NCBI GenBank assembly: GCA_028047635.1
Contig: JAOFXR010000003.1
Location: 1 to 64,000 of the forward strand
Source of the DNA: Verrucomicrobiales bacterium
GTDB lineage: Bacteria; Verrucomicrobiota; Verrucomicrobiia; Verrucomicrobiales; DEV007
Direction: 5' to 3'
Length of the DNA stretch: 64,000 bases
Below, in pieces: positions 52,892 through 62,068 of the stretch. The translations under genes were made by a program, and so were the position numbers. Within the stretch, counting starts at the first letter, position 1, and every line of letters starts with the position of its first letter. The notes under the pieces are model-generated. The model was given only the letters and a program-made list of their open reading frames with translations. It did not search any database and had not been told where the DNA came from.

Positions 52892-54097
52892 ATGAAAAAA
52901 TCCCTCTCTCTCTTTTCATTCCCATTCCTTCTCTGCTCGCTGATCATTTCAGGCACCGCTTCGGCGCAGGACCGAATCAGCCTGGGGAAAGACGGACCCA
53001 ATGTGTCCCTGAAACTTGAAATCCAACGGGCAATTGATAAAGGCACCCGGTATTTAAAATCGACCCAGAATAAAGAAACGGGAGCCTGGAGCGACGCCAC
53101 TTTACCCGCGCTTACCGCACTGCCGGTCTCCGCGATACTCGGTGACCCTTCCCTGAAGCAGGAAGACGGGCTCCCTCCTGAAGTCGAAAAAGCATTTGAG
53201 TATATCGTCAGTAACGCCAAACCCGACGGCGGTATTTACGGGAAAGGGCTCGCGACTTATAACACATCACTATCGATGATGGCGTTGATGCAATCGGGAA
53301 ACCCGGAACACCTTCCCATTATCGCAAAAGCACGTCGCCTTCTCATCAATCAGCAGCAGGATCATGATAAGCGAGGGGAAGTCGACAACCTCTATGACGG
53401 CGGGATCGGGTATGGCGGGAGTTACGCTCACTCGGATCTCTCAAACACGCACCTCGCCCTCGAAGCGCTCCACTATTCGAAAAAAGTGCTCGCGGACACG
53501 GAGTTCGATGAGAGCGGTGAGATTGAGCTCGACTGGGACGCCGCCATTGAATTCATCAGTGCCTCGCAAAATTCTGAAGGCACAGCGAAACGTCTCGGGG
53601 ATTGGGCGACGGTTCAGGAAGAGGACAAAGGTGGTTTCGTCTATTTTCCGGGGAGCACCAAATCCGACGTCGTAAAAGTTCAAACCGACGGTGGTGAAAA
53701 GACCGCCCTGCGAAGCTACGGAAGCATGGGCTATGCGGGGCTTCTCGCCTTCATTTATGCCGACATGGACAGGGATGATCCGAGGATAGCCGCCGTCATG
53801 AAATGGCTCCAGGCGAACTACACGCTCGAGGAGAATCCGGGGCTCGATGCTCAGGGCCTTTACTACTATTACCACACGATGGCCAAAGCCCTTATCATCA
53901 CAGGAACGAAAAAGCTGGTCGATCCGGACGGAAAAGAAATCCACTGGAAGAATGAACTCGCCCTCAAGATCATGGCGACTCAGCAGAGCGATGGTTCATG
54001 GATCAACGGTGAATCGAATCGCTGGATGGAGGATGACCCTGCTCTCGTGACCGCCTACTCGTTACTATCACTGGAGCGAATCTTTCGTGCTTTGTAA
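52892..54097 (+). CDS. Secreted prenyltransferase/squalene-oxidase-repeat-like protein
   Basis: About 401 residues from the ATG at 52892 (signal peptide MKKSLSLFSFPFLLCSLIISGTASA). The body consists of alpha/alpha-barrel repeats as in squalene-hopene cyclases and prenyltransferases: AIDKGTRYLKSTQNKETGAWSD, then GGIYGKGLATYNTSLSMMAL, AALEFISASQNSEG-like and MATQQSDGSWINGES with DPALVTAYSLLSLERI. The catalytic DxDD of cyclases is not seen, and the signal peptide makes a classic cyclase unlikely. It lies downstream of the YdjY gene. Confidence 0.8.
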   Translation: MKKSLSLFSFPFLLCSLIISGTASAQDRISLGKDGPNVSLKLEIQRAIDKGTRYLKSTQNKETGAWSDATLPALTALPVSAILGDPSLKQEDGLPPEVEKAFEYIVSNAKPDGGIYGKGLATYNTSLSMMALMQSGNPEHLPIIAKARRLLINQQQDHDKRGEVDNLYDGGIGYGGSYAHSDLSNTHLALEALHYSKKVLADTEFDESGEIELDWDAAIEFISASQNSEGTAKRLGDWATVQEEDKGGFVYFPGSTKSDVVKVQTDGGEKTALRSYGSMGYAGLLAFIYADMDRDDPRIAAVMKWLQANYTLEENPGLDAQGLYYYYHTMAKALIITGTKKLVDPDGKEIHWKNELALKIMATQQSDGSWINGESNRWMEDDPALVTAYSLLSLERIFRAL

Positions 54098-54169
54098 GAG
54101 TAAATTAAGTCGAAACATGCCGCGCATCAGTAGTTGCCTCGTTCGTCCTCTTTGTGTTTAGACTGGAGC

Positions 54170-55069
54170 ATGACACGCGCTCTACTCTTCGCATTCCCGA
54201 TTCTTTTTCAAGCCTCGCTGCTCTTCGCAGCCCCCGAACCTTCAGAAGTGATTTCAGTCTGGCCGGACCTGGCTCCGGGCGAGACGACTAAAAAGACTGG
54301 CGATGCGCTGCCTCCCCGCGAAACGGATAAGCCGACGATCACCCGGGTTGAAAATATCACCTCACCGACGCTCGCCATTTTTCCAGCTCCTGCCGACAAA
54401 GCCAACGGAGTGGGTGTCCTCATTCTTCCCGGCGGCGGATTCGGTAAAGTCGTCCCGGACATGGAAGGTTCCGAAGCGGCCGCATGGCTCAATGGAATCG
54501 GAATCAGTGCCTTTGTTCTCAGCTACCGTACGACCACAGGAGCGGATGAACCAATTACTGAGAAGCGATGGTTGCGCCCCGTTCAGGATTCTCAGCGCGC
54601 GATGCGATATCTTCGACAGCACGCTTCGAAGTTGAAGCTCGATCCGGCTAAAATAGGATTGCTCGGTTTTTCAGCAGGCGGCCAGGCAGCGGCGATTCAT
54701 CTCACCCAAGAGAAGGCGCTCTACGATGCCATTGATGAGATCGATCAAGCGAATCACCGTCCGGATTTTTCGATGCTCGTTTATCCATGGAATGTGGTGG
54801 ACAAGAATACCGGGGAGTTAATGCCGGAGATCGTCCCCAGCGAAAAAATGCCACCGGGATTTATCGTTCACACCGATGATGACAAATCGTCATCGCTCGG
54901 AGCCGCCCTCATTTACCTCGGCATGAAAAAGCACGGTGTATCAGGCGAGCTTCACGTCTATCAGAGCGGTGGCCATGGCTATGGCACTCGCGATCGTCCT
55001 GACTCGGTGATTGGAACGTGGACGGACCGGGGAACGGAATGGTTGAGGCTGAGAGATCTTGCTAACTGA
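54170..55069 (+). CDS. Secreted alpha/beta hydrolase (esterase-like)
   Basis: About 299 residues from the ATG at 54170 (GGAG ribosome site just upstream) with a signal peptide. The nucleophile elbow is GFSAGGQAA (GxSxG), and GGGFGKVV is the oxyanion-type loop of BD-FAE/acetylxylan-esterase-like enzymes. The acid and histidine of the triad would be in HTDDDKSSSLG and SGGHGYG. It is likely to act on acyl or acetyl esters outside the cytoplasm. The gene is close to the squalene-repeat gene but separated by about 70 bases. Confidence 0.88.
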   Translation: MTRALLFAFPILFQASLLFAAPEPSEVISVWPDLAPGETTKKTGDALPPRETDKPTITRVENITSPTLAIFPAPADKANGVGVLILPGGGFGKVVPDMEGSEAAAWLNGIGISAFVLSYRTTTGADEPITEKRWLRPVQDSQRAMRYLRQHASKLKLDPAKIGLLGFSAGGQAAAIHLTQEKALYDAIDEIDQANHRPDFSMLVYPWNVVDKNTGELMPEIVPSEKMPPGFIVHTDDDKSSSLGAALIYLGMKKHGVSGELHVYQSGGHGYGTRDRPDSVIGTWTDRGTEWLRLRDLAN

Positions 55070-55082
55070 AAACGGAGTCTCC

Positions 55083-55147
55083 GGGGGCTTCCCTCGGAGA
55101 TGGAAGCGCACGCGCCCATCACTCTCCGAGTGATGAGCCAGAGCCCT
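55083..55147. repeat. REP-like palindromic element, CATCAC type
   Basis: An outer GGGGGCTT / AGAGCCCT pair encloses CATCACTCTCCGAGTGATG (55117-55135). It is the closest relative of the element at 12177-12241. It overlaps the 3' end of the AraC gene on the minus strand, whose last residues DLEGSGSSLGE and stop codon are read from it. Confidence 0.7.
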
Positions 55148-55964
55148 CAAGGTCGCTCGCATTTCCAAATCGCCATTGGGTTGGACTTTGCCCCGTCTGT
55201 TTTCGGAACCACCTCGCGAAATAGTTCTGATCGTCGAATCCGATCGCGGACCCAATTCGTCCGATTGTATCCGGGGTATCTTTCAAAAGCCGGTAACACA
55301 CTTCCAAACGGGCTCTATTGAGAACCTGTCCCACCGTCATACCGGTTTCGTCTCCCAATTGTCGATTGAGATGATCAAGTGTCCGGCCCAGTTCCACTGC
55401 GATACATTGCGGAGTCAGCCCGGAAAGTTCGTTTTTCCCAATCACCCGCAGGACGGCTGAAGAGACGGGGCCACCCACTGGAACCTGATCCCCTTCCCTC
55501 AAAGCCTCTTCGATTTCTCCGAGAATGCGCAGGATACGACTCGCAATCGCGACAGAGGAGGGGTTCTTCTTTCGCTGCAGCGTATTCAGGTCAAAGAGAC
55601 GACTCTCGACAGTTGCCAGCTGGTTTCGACTCAGAGCTCCCTGATCCGGCCACGCTTCACCTGAAGTCGTTTCCAGATCAATCGCCAGACAAATCGGACT
55701 CGCTGCTTTGGACTTCACGAAGCGATGCTTCTTTCCCGGTGGAATCGAAAGCACCGTTCCTCTCGAAACGGGAACGACGATTTCATCGAGATGCTGCTCC
55801 CCCACCCCTCTGAGGTAGAGCAAGACCTGTTGGAAGTCATGAACGTGCTCGCTCAACTTTTCAACACGAGGCATGTGGCGGTTCAGAGCAACACGTCTCA
55901 AGACAATCCCAGGAAGGGCGATCTTCAAATCCTCAAGAAGAATTGGCTGCATCTCATCACTCAT
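55119..55964 (-). CDS. AraC-family transcriptional regulator
   Basis: A 281-residue DNA-binding protein. The N-terminal cupin-like part has HDFQQVLLYLRG and IPPGKKHRFVK; the C-terminal half carries the AraC helix-turn-helix pair (AVELGRTLDHLNRQLGDETGMTVGQVLNRARLE and IGRIGSAIGFDDQNYFARWFRKQTGQSPTQWR). It is divergent from the aldolase-like operon with only 60 bases between and probably controls it. Its last eleven residues and stop codon come from the REP-like element. Confidence 0.92.
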   Translation of the reverse strand: MSDEMQPILLEDLKIALPGIVLRRVALNRHMPRVEKLSEHVHDFQQVLLYLRGVGEQHLDEIVVPVSRGTVLSIPPGKKHRFVKSKAASPICLAIDLETTSGEAWPDQGALSRNQLATVESRLFDLNTLQRKKNPSSVAIASRILRILGEIEEALREGDQVPVGGPVSSAVLRVIGKNELSGLTPQCIAVELGRTLDHLNRQLGDETGMTVGQVLNRARLEVCYRLLKDTPDTIGRIGSAIGFDDQNYFARWFRKQTGQSPTQWRFGNASDLEGSGSSLGE

Positions 55965-55978
55965 TCATAAAACGATAT

Positions 55979-56005
55979 CGCTTTTGTGCTAATTTGTCCG
56001 CTTTT
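55979..56005. promoter_or_regulatory. Direct repeat in the AraC / aldolase-like intergenic region
   Basis: CGCTTTT at 55979-55985 and again at 55999-56005 are 20 bases apart, about two helical turns, in the 60-base gap between the divergent starts. Such spacing fits AraC half-sites. No consensus is known, so this is a suggestion. Confidence 0.3.
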
Positions 56006-56024
56006 ATTCTCACGGATATTTCAT

Positions 56025-57128
56025 ATGAGACGTATTCTTGAAAACATGATTCAGAATCCTTCCGAACTCACGCCGACGACGACCTGGCAGGAAACCATTT
56101 GGAGCCAAACCTCCGAGGCGGCCCTTTCCAATCACACGAATGCTCCGCGGCTCTGCGTCGCGACCTACCTTCCCTTCGCCGATGGAAAACCGGACTGGGC
56201 TGGATTCGAGCGCAGCATTCAATGGATGCTCGACTGCGCGGAAGCGTTCGGAGTCGAAATTGTCTTCGTTTTAAATGCCGACACCGGATTCATTTTCAAT
56301 CTCAGCACCGAACTTTACGAAGAGGTGCTTCGCCGCTTCCGTGCCGCTTTTCCCGAACCTAAGATCATCTGCGGAACCACCGCGGTGGGCGCATCAGGGG
56401 ACACTTTTCAAGCCAACTGGTATCGCCCTCATCTCGAAATCGCCCAGCAGTTCGACAACGTCGAGGTCATGGTGATGACTTCCCAGCTACTGAATCAACT
56501 CGGCCCCGAGTCTCGACGGGATGCCTACTTTGAGATTGCTGAAATGATCTCAGTCCCTGCGATTGCCCACGCCCTCGAACCCTCCTTCGTTCCCTGGGCG
56601 ACGCCGTTTGATCCGTGGCTGCTTCACGAGATCGCAAGCCACAACACCTATGTTGGGGGGAAAATTTCGACCCTCGACGAGCCACACTTTCTTTATTGGG
56701 CGGCAATGTGCCGTGACCTCGATCTGAACTTCTCTCCCCACAGCGGAGACGACTTCGGCATCGCTACGGCGATTAAGGTCGGAGAGCCCCTTCTGATCGG
56801 GGCCGGAGTTTCCGCCTGTCCGCTCATTTGTGCCGCCAAGCAGATGTGGCAAACCGCTCCACTCGACACTCGTGTTTACAAACTCTTCGAAGCGTTTCAA
56901 TCACTTGAAGATGCCGTCTTTCGACTCAACCCGAAAGGTAGCGCCGCTGACTACAAGCACAGCACGGCTCATGTGCTCAAACATCTCGGCCTGATCGACT
57001 CAACGGAAATCCACCCTGAGTGCACTGACCTTCGCCCCGAAAATGAAGCGGCCCGAATGCTCGAAGCAATGCAGCGCCCCCTTCGTGTTGCTGAACGTCT
57101 CGAAATCGAACAATTTCGCCTCGCATGA
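56025..57128 (+). CDS. Dihydrodipicolinate-synthase-family aldolase-like protein
   Basis: About 367 residues from the ATG at 56025 (an ATG at 56046 is also possible). The barrel motifs GTTAVGAS and YVGGKISTL with the Schiff-base lysine place it in the DapA/NanA aldolase superfamily. The usual PPYY tyrosine region is replaced by MTSQLLNQLG, so it is unlikely to be a canonical DapA. It probably cleaves or forms a keto-acid sugar derivative. It is the first gene of a three-gene operon, and its stop overlaps the next ATG (ATGA). Confidence 0.78.
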   Translation: MRRILENMIQNPSELTPTTTWQETIWSQTSEAALSNHTNAPRLCVATYLPFADGKPDWAGFERSIQWMLDCAEAFGVEIVFVLNADTGFIFNLSTELYEEVLRRFRAAFPEPKIICGTTAVGASGDTFQANWYRPHLEIAQQFDNVEVMVMTSQLLNQLGPESRRDAYFEIAEMISVPAIAHALEPSFVPWATPFDPWLLHEIASHNTYVGGKISTLDEPHFLYWAAMCRDLDLNFSPHSGDDFGIATAIKVGEPLLIGAGVSACPLICAAKQMWQTAPLDTRVYKLFEAFQSLEDAVFRLNPKGSAADYKHSTAHVLKHLGLIDSTEIHPECTDLRPENEAARMLEAMQRPLRVAERLEIEQFRLA

Positions 57129-57958
57129 AACCACGTCCTTTAACCGACCTCTCCAAACTCTGCGTCCACACCATCACCACGAAACCGTGGTCGATCGAAG
57201 AGGCGATGGATCAGTACGCTGCCGCCGGAATCGGTGGCGTTACGGTGTGGCGACAGTGGCTCGACGGGCGCGAGATCGCTGCGGTCGGAGATCAACTCCG
57301 CGAACGCAACCTCGAAATTGCGACACTTTGCCGCGGCGGGTTTTTCCCTGCCACAACCACACAGGACCGGGAAACAGCAATTGAAGACAACCGGCTCGCG
57401 ATCCGTGAAGCGGCAGCGCTCGGCGCACCCATGATTGTTCTAGTGTGCGGTGCCGTTCCCGGGCAACCCCTCGAAGAATCACGCAAGCAGATCGCTGACG
57501 GCATCGCCGCAGTTCTCCCTCTCGCTGAAGAACACAACATCAAGCTCGCGATTGAACCGCTCCACCCTGTCTACGCGGACGACCGCAGTGCGATCAATAC
57601 GATGGCCTCGGCGAACGCCGTCTGTGATCAGCTCGATCACCCACTCGTTGGAATCGCTGCCGATGTCTACCACATCTGGTGGGATCCCGATCTCGAAGCA
57701 CAGATCAAACTCACTGGCGAAAAGAATCGTCTCTTCGCTTTTCACATCTGTGATTGGATGACCCCGACTGCCGACCTCCTAAACGACCGGGGTCTCATGG
57801 GCGAAGGTTGCATCGATATCCCCGGCATTCGAGCGATGGTCGAAGCCGCCGGCTTTAACGGCTTCAACGAGGTCGAAGTCTTCTCCGACCGCTGGTGGGC
57901 ACGCGATCAAAACGAATTCCTCGATGCCATCAAAACGGCCTACCTAGCACACTCCTAA
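57125..57958 (+). CDS. Sugar phosphate isomerase/epimerase-like TIM-barrel protein
   Basis: A 277-residue protein of the xylose-isomerase-like AP2-endonuclease fold. The metal ligand pattern is seen in AIEPLHP (glutamate), IAADVYHIWW (aspartate/histidine), FHICDWMTP and NEVEVFS (glutamate). It would isomerise or epimerise a sugar or keto-sugar in the cytoplasm. It starts within the stop codon of the aldolase-like gene. The downstream oxidoreductase follows after about 75 bases that contain no clear terminator. Confidence 0.85.
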   Translation: MKPRPLTDLSKLCVHTITTKPWSIEEAMDQYAAAGIGGVTVWRQWLDGREIAAVGDQLRERNLEIATLCRGGFFPATTTQDRETAIEDNRLAIREAAALGAPMIVLVCGAVPGQPLEESRKQIADGIAAVLPLAEEHNIKLAIEPLHPVYADDRSAINTMASANAVCDQLDHPLVGIAADVYHIWWDPDLEAQIKLTGEKNRLFAFHICDWMTPTADLLNDRGLMGEGCIDIPGIRAMVEAAGFNGFNEVEVFSDRWWARDQNEFLDAIKTAYLAHS

Positions 57959-58033
57959 TCAACCGCGCGAAGCGCCACACCAAACCTTTAACTTTTTACC
58001 TTTAACCTTTTTCCGCCGCTCGCGGCGAAAATT

Positions 58034-59179
58034 ATGAAAATCGGAATCATCCTAAACGGCGTCACCGGACGCATGGGCACTAACCAACACCTCATCCGTT
58101 CCATCCTCGCGATTCGCGATCAGGGCGGCATCAAAGTGTCACCGGAACTGACCATCGAAGTCGACCCCATCCTCACGGGGCGGAACGAAAACAAACTCCG
58201 CGAGCTTGCCGAAAAACATCAAGTCGAGCGCTGGACGACCGACCTCGATTCAGCTCTCGCCGATGACTACAACCAGATCTTCTTCGACGCGAGTTCCACT
58301 TTGCACCGCGCTCGTTTCATTGAAATGGCGGCCAAGGCCGGTAAAGCAATCTATTGCGAAAAACCCACCGCTGTCGAAACCAAAGAAGCGGTTCGACTGG
58401 CTCAGGTGTGCCGCGACGCCGGAGTCAAAAACGGCGTGGTTCAGGACAAGCTCTGGCTCACTGGAATTCGGAAGTTAAAGACGCTCATCGACCAGGGATT
58501 CTTCGGAGAGATTCTCTCGGTGCGCGGCGAGTTTGGTTACTGGGTGTTCACCGGCCACGATGACGATCAGCCAATCCAACGCCCGAGCTGGAACTACCGC
58601 AAGGAAGACGGCGGCGGCATCATCATCGACATGCTTTGCCACTGGCAATATCTCATCGATAAAACCTTCGGAAAAATCAAAGGCGTTTCCTGCCTTGGAG
58701 CGACTCACATTCCCGAGCGTATCGACGAAGCGGGCAAGGCTTACGAGTGCACCGCCGACGACAGCTGCTACGCGACCTTCGAGCTGGAGAATGGAATCGT
58801 TTGCCAGTTCAACAGTTCCTGGGACGTGCGAGTGCGACGCGATGACCTCTTTGTCATGAATGTCGACGGCACGAAAGGTTCCGCCACGGTTGGTCTGAGA
58901 AAGTGCTGGGTGCAGTCACTCGGGACGACGCCGAAGCCGGTTTGGAATCCTGACATTGATCAACCAATCGACTTTTACGAAGGCTGGCAGGAAGTCCCGG
59001 ACGCAACGAATTACGAGAACGCCTTCAAGATTCAGTGGGAGCTCTTCATCCGCCACGTCGCTCTCGACGAACCGTTTCCGTATGATCTCATGGAAGGTGC
59101 CAAAGGCGTGCAATTGGCGGAAGCAGGAATACAAAGCTGGGAAGAACGGAAGTGGGTCGAGCTTGAGGAACTGAAATAA
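58034..59179 (+). CDS. Gfo/Idh/MocA-family oxidoreductase
   Basis: A 381-residue cytosolic NAD(P)-dependent dehydrogenase. The Rossmann segment is [12 protein letters not shown], the catalytic lysine lies in YCEKPTAV, and a [12 protein letters not shown] stretch supplies the aspartate/histidine region of the Gfo/Idh/MocA fold. Members oxidise sugars, inositols or related polyols. As third gene of the AraC-controlled set, it would act together with the isomerase and the aldolase-like protein in a sugar-acid pathway. Confidence 0.9.
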   Translation: MKIGIILNGVTGRMGTNQHLIRSILAIRDQGGIKVSPELTIEVDPILTGRNENKLRELAEKHQVERWTTDLDSALADDYNQIFFDASSTLHRARFIEMAAKAGKAIYCEKPTAVETKEAVRLAQVCRDAGVKNGVVQDKLWLTGIRKLKTLIDQGFFGEILSVRGEFGYWVFTGHDDDQPIQRPSWNYRKEDGGGIIIDMLCHWQYLIDKTFGKIKGVSCLGATHIPERIDEAGKAYECTADDSCYATFELENGIVCQFNSSWDVRVRRDDLFVMNVDGTKGSATVGLRKCWVQSLGTTPKPVWNPDIDQPIDFYEGWQEVPDATNYENAFKIQWELFIRHVALDEPFPYDLMEGAKGVQLAEAGIQSWEERKWVELEELK

Positions 59180-59259
59180 AACGGCGTAAAAGATTAGAGG
59201 CTCCGGATTGGCCCCAATCGCCACTTGAAAAACCGTTCGTTTTCACGTACGCTTCCAAT

Positions 59260-59502
59260 ATGAAGACAGTCACAGCCACCTCCGCTCGTTCGGATCTCTA
59301 TCAGTTGATCGACTCGACATTGGAGGAACACCAGCCTGTGCAAATTACCGGCAAGCGCGGTAACGCGGTTTTGGTCGGCGAGCAGGATTGGAATTCCATT
59401 CAGGAAACTCTCTATCTTCTGGGGATACCCGGGATGCGGGAATCCATTCAAGAAGGAATGGCCGAATCGATTGACTCCTGCAGCGACGAAATCGATCTAT
59501 GA
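59260..59502 (+). CDS. Phd/YefM-family antitoxin
   Basis: An 80-residue protein. The N-terminal MKTVTATSARSDLYQLID is the DNA-binding head of YefM/Phd antitoxins, and the acidic C-terminal part (ESIQEGMAESIDSCSDEIDL) is the toxin-binding region. It neutralises the toxin and represses the operon. Its stop overlaps the start of the toxin gene (ATGA). Confidence 0.92.
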   Translation: MKTVTATSARSDLYQLIDSTLEEHQPVQITGKRGNAVLVGEQDWNSIQETLYLLGIPGMRESIQEGMAESIDSCSDEIDL

Positions 59503-59762
59503 GCTATCGAGTCGTTTATACACGACAGGCGAAGAAAGATGCTAAAAAGCTCAAAGCAACGCCTTTGGCAAAGAAAGCAAAAGAACTCCTCGCTTTAGTT
59601 TCCGAAGATCCTTTCGCGGCACCACCTTCTTTCGAGGCGCTCGTTGGCGATCTCACTGGTGCGTATTCTCGACGAATCAACATTCAACATCGGCTCGTTT
59701 ACGAGGTTCTTGAAGAGGAAAAAGTGGTGAAGGTTTTGAGAATGTGGACGCACTATGAGTGA
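59499..59762 (+). CDS. YoeB/Txe-type mRNA interferase toxin
   Basis: An 87-residue RelE-superfamily toxin that cleaves mRNA in the ribosome. E46 and R65 match the YoeB catalytic numbering, in SFEALVGDLTGAYSRRI and NIQHRLVYEV; the C-terminal MWTHYE provides the histidine (H85) and tyrosine. The start ATG overlaps the antitoxin stop. The chromosomal pair stands alone and is followed by an inverted repeat. Confidence 0.93.
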   Translation: MSYRVVYTRQAKKDAKKLKATPLAKKAKELLALVSEDPFAAPPSFEALVGDLTGAYSRRINIQHRLVYEVLEEEKVVKVLRMWTHYE

Positions 59763-59838
59763 AAGAATATTTTCGCCCGCCCTCCGTGCACCAAATAGAT
59801 CAATTTGGATAAGGGCAAAGATGATCATGACGAACTCC

Positions 59839-59905
59839 CTGGGAGCGCTGACGTCCTCGTCGGCAGCAGAGGCAGTGAAGCCGACGGGGACGTCAGCCCT
59901 CCCAG
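59839..59905. repeat. Long inverted repeat between the toxin gene and uppS
   Basis: CTGGGAGCGCTGACGTCCTC with CGTCGGC after it (from 59839) pairs with the reverse complement of GCCGACGGGGACGTCAGC with CCTCCCAG (to 59905): about 26 bases with two mismatches, around a 15-base loop. It ends directly before the uppS stop codon. No T-run is present on the toxin side; a weak bidirectional terminator or a dispersed repeat are both possible. Confidence 0.6.
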
Positions 59906-60637
59906 TCAGACATCCTCACTCAATCCCCCAAACCTCCGTTGCCTTTTTTGGTAATCTTCGATCGCGGCGTTGAGATGCTCGCTGCGGAAGTCGGGCCAGA
60001 GGACGTCGGTGATGTGGATCTCGGAGTAGCTGATTTGCCAGAGTAGAAAGTTGGAAATCCGGAACTCTCCGCTCGTGCGCACGAGCAAATCAGGATCAGG
60101 GATCCCGGCGGTGTAAAGATGCTCAGCAAAGATCTCGTTGTTAAGATCAGCGGAATCCATTTCGCCGGCGACGGCTTTGTCCATGAGACTGCGGGCGGCA
60201 TCGACGATCTCTTCGCGCGATCCATAACTGAGCGCGACAATAAGAGTGAGCCCGTCATTCCCGTCGAGCTTCTCGATGGATTTTTTGAGAAGCTTTTGGG
60301 TTTTGTCAGGGAGACGGTGGATCTGGCCAATCACCTTGAGCCGGATGTTGTTCTTCATCAGGCTGGAGGTTTTTTCCTTGATGAAGTGCGCGAGCAAATT
60401 CATGAGCGCGTTGACCTCGCTCTCGGGACGCGTCCAGTTCTCTGAGCTGAAAGCGTAGAGCGTCAGAAATTTGATTCCCGCCTCACCGCAGGATTCAAGA
60501 CAAGCCTCGACCGACTCAGCTCCGGCACGATGACCGTCACGGCGGGGAAGCCCTTTGGCTTTGGCCCAACGACCATTGCCATCCATGATTACGGCAACGT
60601 GCTGCGGAATGGGTTTTTCCGGATCAATCGTTGCCAT
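59906..60637 (-). CDS. uppS: Undecaprenyl diphosphate synthase (cis-prenyltransferase)
   Basis: A 243-residue cytosolic enzyme that makes the C55 lipid carrier for cell-wall synthesis from isopentenyl diphosphate. The conserved IMDGNGRWAKAKGLPRRDGHRAG carries the catalytic aspartate near the N-terminus. Later stretches are YAFSSENWTRPESEV, ALSYGSREEIVDAA and LLVRTSGEFRISNFLLWQISYSE. The start lies 18 bases after purA, so the two are cotranscribed. It is not next to cdsA, unlike in many bacteria. Confidence 0.96.
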   Translation of the reverse strand: MATIDPEKPIPQHVAVIMDGNGRWAKAKGLPRRDGHRAGAESVEACLESCGEAGIKFLTLYAFSSENWTRPESEVNALMNLLAHFIKEKTSSLMKNNIRLKVIGQIHRLPDKTQKLLKKSIEKLDGNDGLTLIVALSYGSREEIVDAARSLMDKAVAGEMDSADLNNEIFAEHLYTAGIPDPDLLVRTSGEFRISNFLLWQISYSEIHITDVLWPDFRSEHLNAAIEDYQKRQRRFGGLSEDV

Positions 60638-60655
60638 AGTGTGGGGAGAGAAAAA

Positions 60656-61930
60656 TCAACGAACGATCGTCTGATCGCGGGCAGGTCCCACACCGATCAT
60701 GCTGACCGGAGTTTCCGTCTCCGCCTCGATGCGAGCGAGGTAGGCCTTTGCGTTCTCAGGAAGATCGTCGTAGTGCTGAACTTTGGTCGTGTTGCAATTC
60801 CAACCGGGAAGGTTGTCGTAGACAGGAACGACGCGTTCGAAATCTTTCGCGGCTGCGGGTGGAAGGGTCAGCTTTTCCCCATCGAGCTCGTAGTGAGTGC
60901 AGACGGGAATTTCTTCGCAGTCGTCAAGACCGTCGAGAATCGTAATCGCGAGATCAGTGAATCCGTTGACCATTGATGCATAGCGCACGAGAACAAGGTC
61001 GAGCCAACCGCAGCGACGCTTACGTCCTGTCGTGGCACCGAATTCACGGCCCATTTTGTGAAACTGATCCGCAAGAGTGTCGTTCTGAGTGGGGAAAGGC
61101 CCTTCACCGACACGAGTGGTATAAGCCTTCGTGACGCCGACAACCCGATCGATCTTGTGCGGAGGCACTCCGGAACCGGTGCAGGCACCACCGGAAGTCG
61201 TGTTGGAAGAAGTCACGTAGGGGTAAGTTCCCTGATCGATGTCGAGGTAAGTTCCCTGGGCGCCCTCGAAAAGAAGTGACCTACCCGCCTTCATATCACG
61301 GTGCAGAATCTCCACCGTGTCCGCGCAGTAGGGAGCAAGGCGCTCTGCCGCAGCGAGAAGATCCCGCCCGATCGCTTCGGCATCGAGCTTTTCCATTCCG
61401 ACGGATTCAAAGAGGACGTTGCAATCGGCGATACGAGCATTGAGGCGCTCAATGAAATTAATAGGATCGCCGACGAGGTCGTGGAGACGGAAACCAATGC
61501 GGTCGACTTTGTCACCGTAGGTTGGCCCGATGCCGCGCTTGGTCGTTCCGATTTTGCTGTCGCCTTTCTTTGCCTCTTTATAGGCGTCCATCTCGCGATG
61601 AAATGGCATCACGAGATGGGCTCGATTAGAAATGCGAAGATTGTCCGGGCTGATCTTGATCCCCTTGGCAATAAGACCGTCGATCTCTCCGAGCAATGAC
61701 ACAGGGTCCATGACGACACCATTTCCGATGACGCAGGATTTTTCGGGCCAGAGAATGCCGGAGGGAATGAGGTGAAGGATATACTCGACGCCGTCTGTGA
61801 TGACGGTGTGGCCAGCGTTGTTCCCGCCTTGAGCGCGGACAACGACGTCCGTTTTTTCCGTGAGAAGATCAACGATCTTTCCTTTTCCTTCGTCACCCCA
61901 CTGGGCGCCAATAACTATGGTATTCGACAT
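60656..61930 (-). CDS. purA: Adenylosuccinate synthetase
   Basis: A 424-residue cytosolic enzyme that joins IMP and aspartate with GTP in the first step to AMP. The P-loop is QWGDEGKGKIVDLL (with the catalytic aspartate) and the IMP-binding NNAGHTV follows. Further landmarks are GTTKRGIGPTYGDKVDRIG, FEGAQGTYLDIDQGTYPYVTSSNTTSGG and TTGRKRRCGWLDL. The length is normal. It precedes uppS and follows an FHA-domain gene by 138 bases. Confidence 0.97.
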   Translation of the reverse strand: MSNTIVIGAQWGDEGKGKIVDLLTEKTDVVVRAQGGNNAGHTVITDGVEYILHLIPSGILWPEKSCVIGNGVVMDPVSLLGEIDGLIAKGIKISPDNLRISNRAHLVMPFHREMDAYKEAKKGDSKIGTTKRGIGPTYGDKVDRIGFRLHDLVGDPINFIERLNARIADCNVLFESVGMEKLDAEAIGRDLLAAAERLAPYCADTVEILHRDMKAGRSLLFEGAQGTYLDIDQGTYPYVTSSNTTSGGACTGSGVPPHKIDRVVGVTKAYTTRVGEGPFPTQNDTLADQFHKMGREFGATTGRKRRCGWLDLVLVRYASMVNGFTDLAITILDGLDDCEEIPVCTHYELDGEKLTLPPAAAKDFERVVPVYDNLPGWNCNTTKVQHYDDLPENAKAYLARIEAETETPVSMIGVGPARDQTIVR

Positions 61931-62068
61931 GAGAATTCAGTGTTCTATACAGAAAACAACAGGGGAATCTTTCACCCCAATAAGAGAGAGCGCAACGCGC
62001 AAAGAGATCAAATCGCCCGACGGGGCAACTTCATGGTTGGGTAGTAGTAACTAAAAAGACCTGATAAA

